Positions 62,624 to 64,000 of a stretch of DNA of 64,000 nucleotides are shown here, piece by piece. The DNA is from Thermotogota bacterium (GTDB lineage Bacteria > Thermotogota > Thermotogae > Petrotogales > Petrotogaceae): positions 124,001 to 188,000 of the forward strand of contig JAKOZG010000027.1 of NCBI GenBank assembly GCA_029780115.1, in the 5' to 3' direction. Made by a program: the position numbers and the translations under genes. The notes below the pieces were generated by a model. The model was not told where the DNA came from and ran no database searches. It saw nothing but the letters and a program-made list of their open reading frames with translations. Position 1 is the first letter of the stretch. The number at the start of each line of letters is the position of its first letter.

Positions 62624-64000
62624 ATGTATTACATTTTTTCTGGTAAATTGAAATTGTGGACATTGTTTGTATTGATTTACGCTGCAATTGCAATAGTTGT
62701 GGTAATTTTAGAAAGAAAAAGGCCAGAAAAGACCATAAGTTGGCTATTGGTTTTTGCGATTTTTCCTTTACTAGGCTTTGCTTTATATTTGTTTTTTGGA
62801 AGAAATTGGAAAAAAGGCAAACTTACAAGTGATATTGATTTAGAATCAAAGTTAATAGTAACAGAAGAAGAAATAGAAAAACTTGAGAAAGTTTTGGGTA
62901 ACGTATCTTATGATTGCTTACAATTAATAAATCTTTTAGAAAGAACATCAAGATCTCCTTTATATTTTGGTAATAAGGTTACGATATTCAAAGATGGGAA
63001 AGAAAAGTTTGCTTCATTCTTTGAAGAAATCGAGAATGCTCAAGAAACAATACATTTAGAATATTACCTTGTTAAGGGAGATTCCACAGGTAAGAAATTA
63101 AAAGACCTTCTTATAAAAAAAGCTAAAGAAGGTGTAGAAGTAAAGTTTATAATTGACAAAATAGGAGCTCGGGTGAGGAGAAGTTACATTAAAGATCTTG
63201 AAGAAGCTGGTGTCGAATTGGCATTATATACTTATTTCCTTTCTCCAATATTAAAGTTTATCAATACACAGGTAAACTATAGAAATCATCGTAAAATTGC
63301 TGTAATTGATAGTCAAGTGGCTTATATTGGTGGGTTGAACATTGGAGATGAGTATGTAGGTAAAGGAAAACTAGGTTACTGGAGGGATGTACATTTAAAA
63401 GTTGAAGGAGAAGTAGTGAATGGCCTTCAGAAGGTCTTCTTAGAAGATTTTAAGAAAATAAAAACTTTAGATGGAAAAAAAGAACTGGAATTAAACACTA
63501 GTAAATACTATAAAGATCAGGAGGAAAAAGGAGATTCTATTTTACAGATAGCAGCAAGTGGTCCAGAATCTGAAACTCCTAGCATAATGCAGATAATACA
63601 TAAAATGATTACCTCTGCCAAAGATCATATATATATATCTACTCCATATTTCATACCTCCAGAAAGTATAATGACGGCCTTAAAAATAGCTGCTCTCTCA
63701 GGAGTAAACATAAAAATATTGTTTCCAGGTAAATTAGATCATTTTATGGTTTATTTTGCTTCAAGGACGTATTTAGCTGAGTTGATAAAAGATAATGTTG
63801 AAATTTATTTTTACAAGAAAGATAGATTTACTCATTCAAAATTTTTGACGATTGACGGGAAAATTTCTACAGTAGGAAGCGCAAACATCGACATAAGGAG
63901 CTTTGATCTTAATTATGAAGCAAATGTATTGATTTATGATAAAGAAAAAACGACCGAATTAGAAGAGATTTTTTTGGAAGATTTATCAATAAGTACTAAG
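62624..64000 (+). CDS. cls: Cardiolipin synthase (phospholipase D family), cut by window end
   Basis: At least 459 codons, open at the window end. Two N-terminal membrane helices (WTLFVLIYAAIAIVVVILE and KTISWLLVFAIFPLLGFALY) precede a PLDc_N region and two HKD motifs: YRNHRKIAVIDSQVAYIGGL (about residues 221-240) and FTHSKFLTIDGKISTVGSAN (about 403-422). It joins two phosphatidylglycerols to cardiolipin at the inner membrane. ATG 62624 follows AAGGT and lies 8 nt after tmk. Only the last few dozen residues can be missing. Confidence 0.93.
   Translation, partial: MYYIFSGKLKLWTLFVLIYAAIAIVVVILERKRPEKTISWLLVFAIFPLLGFALYLFFGRNWKKGKLTSDIDLESKLIVTEEEIEKLEKVLGNVSYDCLQLINLLERTSRSPLYFGNKVTIFKDGKEKFASFFEEIENAQETIHLEYYLVKGDSTGKKLKDLLIKKAKEGVEVKFIIDKIGARVRRSYIKDLEEAGVELALYTYFLSPILKFINTQVNYRNHRKIAVIDSQVAYIGGLNIGDEYVGKGKLGYWRDVHLKVEGEVVNGLQKVFLEDFKKIKTLDGKKELELNTSKYYKDQEEKGDSILQIAASGPESETPSIMQIIHKMITSAKDHIYISTPYFIPPESIMTALKIAALSGVNIKILFPGKLDHFMVYFASRTYLAELIKDNVEIYFYKKDRFTHSKFLTIDGKISTVGSANIDIRSFDLNYEANVLIYDKEKTTELEEIFLEDLSISTK

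Noticed and set aside
1-64000. CRISPR array, insertion sequence, integrase or prophage
   Set aside because: No regularly spaced repeats, transposase, recombinase or phage structural genes were seen.

Overview
The window looks like chromosomal DNA of a member of the Thermotogota, most likely Petrotoga or a close relative in the Petrotogaceae. This is inferred from low GC, the porC-porD-porA-porB order of pyruvate:ferredoxin oxidoreductase, GH57 and DUF4912 genes, an OmpH-like protein beside LptB, an Rnf complex, and heavy use of TTG/GTG starts placed 6-10 nt after a strong GGAGG. No rRNA, prophage, insertion sequence or CRISPR array was seen.

Layout: (1) 1-2421, an NrnA-type DHH phosphoesterase and an exported protein. 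(2) 2422-4620, a foreign-looking decayed islet abutting the 3' end of a tRNA-Leu gene: a broken CHAP peptidase, a broken AraC regulator, an intact VOC protein, the head of one sugar O-acetyltransferase and a frameshifted second one. (3) 4729-6508, tRNA-Leu, an FAD protein and tRNA-Gln. (4) 6522-14083, minus strand: a membrane-anchored parvulin, the por operon, GH57 enzyme and DUF4912 protein. (5) 14274-14735, a tRNA Pro-Gly-Arg-His operon with clear promoter and terminator. (6) 14728-22522, a tightly overlapping minus-strand operon (glycosyltransferase, mrnC, rlmB, ompH-like, lptB, TIGR00725, gltX, coaBC, L,D-transpeptidase). (7) 22838-27227, mutL, a 5'-nucleotidase and a DUF89 protein. (8) 27346-31342, the conserved rpmH-rnpA-yidD-yidC-jag operon with an excellent promoter, plus an unknown gene. 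(9) 31343-34032, a sparse stretch with a collapsed FN3/beta-propeller gene, tRNA-Glu and rpoD. (10) 34273-39290, an Rnf operon (C-D-G-E-A, no rnfB here) whose RnfG is internally duplicated. (11) 39267-41324, a purple-acid-phosphatase-like protein. (12) 41486-64000, plus strand: frr-uppS-cdsA-pilin, alaS, a patatin and an apparently dead patatin-like partner, a divergent type IV pilus/type II secretion cluster ending in a secretin, then Memo, Asp23, FakA/YloV, glyQ, glyS, a RecB-like nuclease, paired chromate transporters, dTMP kinase and a cardiolipin synthase cut by the window end.

Most of the window is housekeeping: translation, tRNA charging, RNA processing, envelope synthesis and ferredoxin-based energy metabolism (PFOR makes reduced ferredoxin, Rnf could couple it to NAD+ reduction and ion pumping). 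The parts most worth a second look are the decayed islet beside tRNA-Leu, the duplicated RnfG together with the missing rnfB and a serine in the RnfD flavin site, the patatin/pseudo-patatin pair translationally coupled to pilC, and the unrecognised small proteins between pilC and the secretin. All calls were made by reading the sequence; no database search was run.
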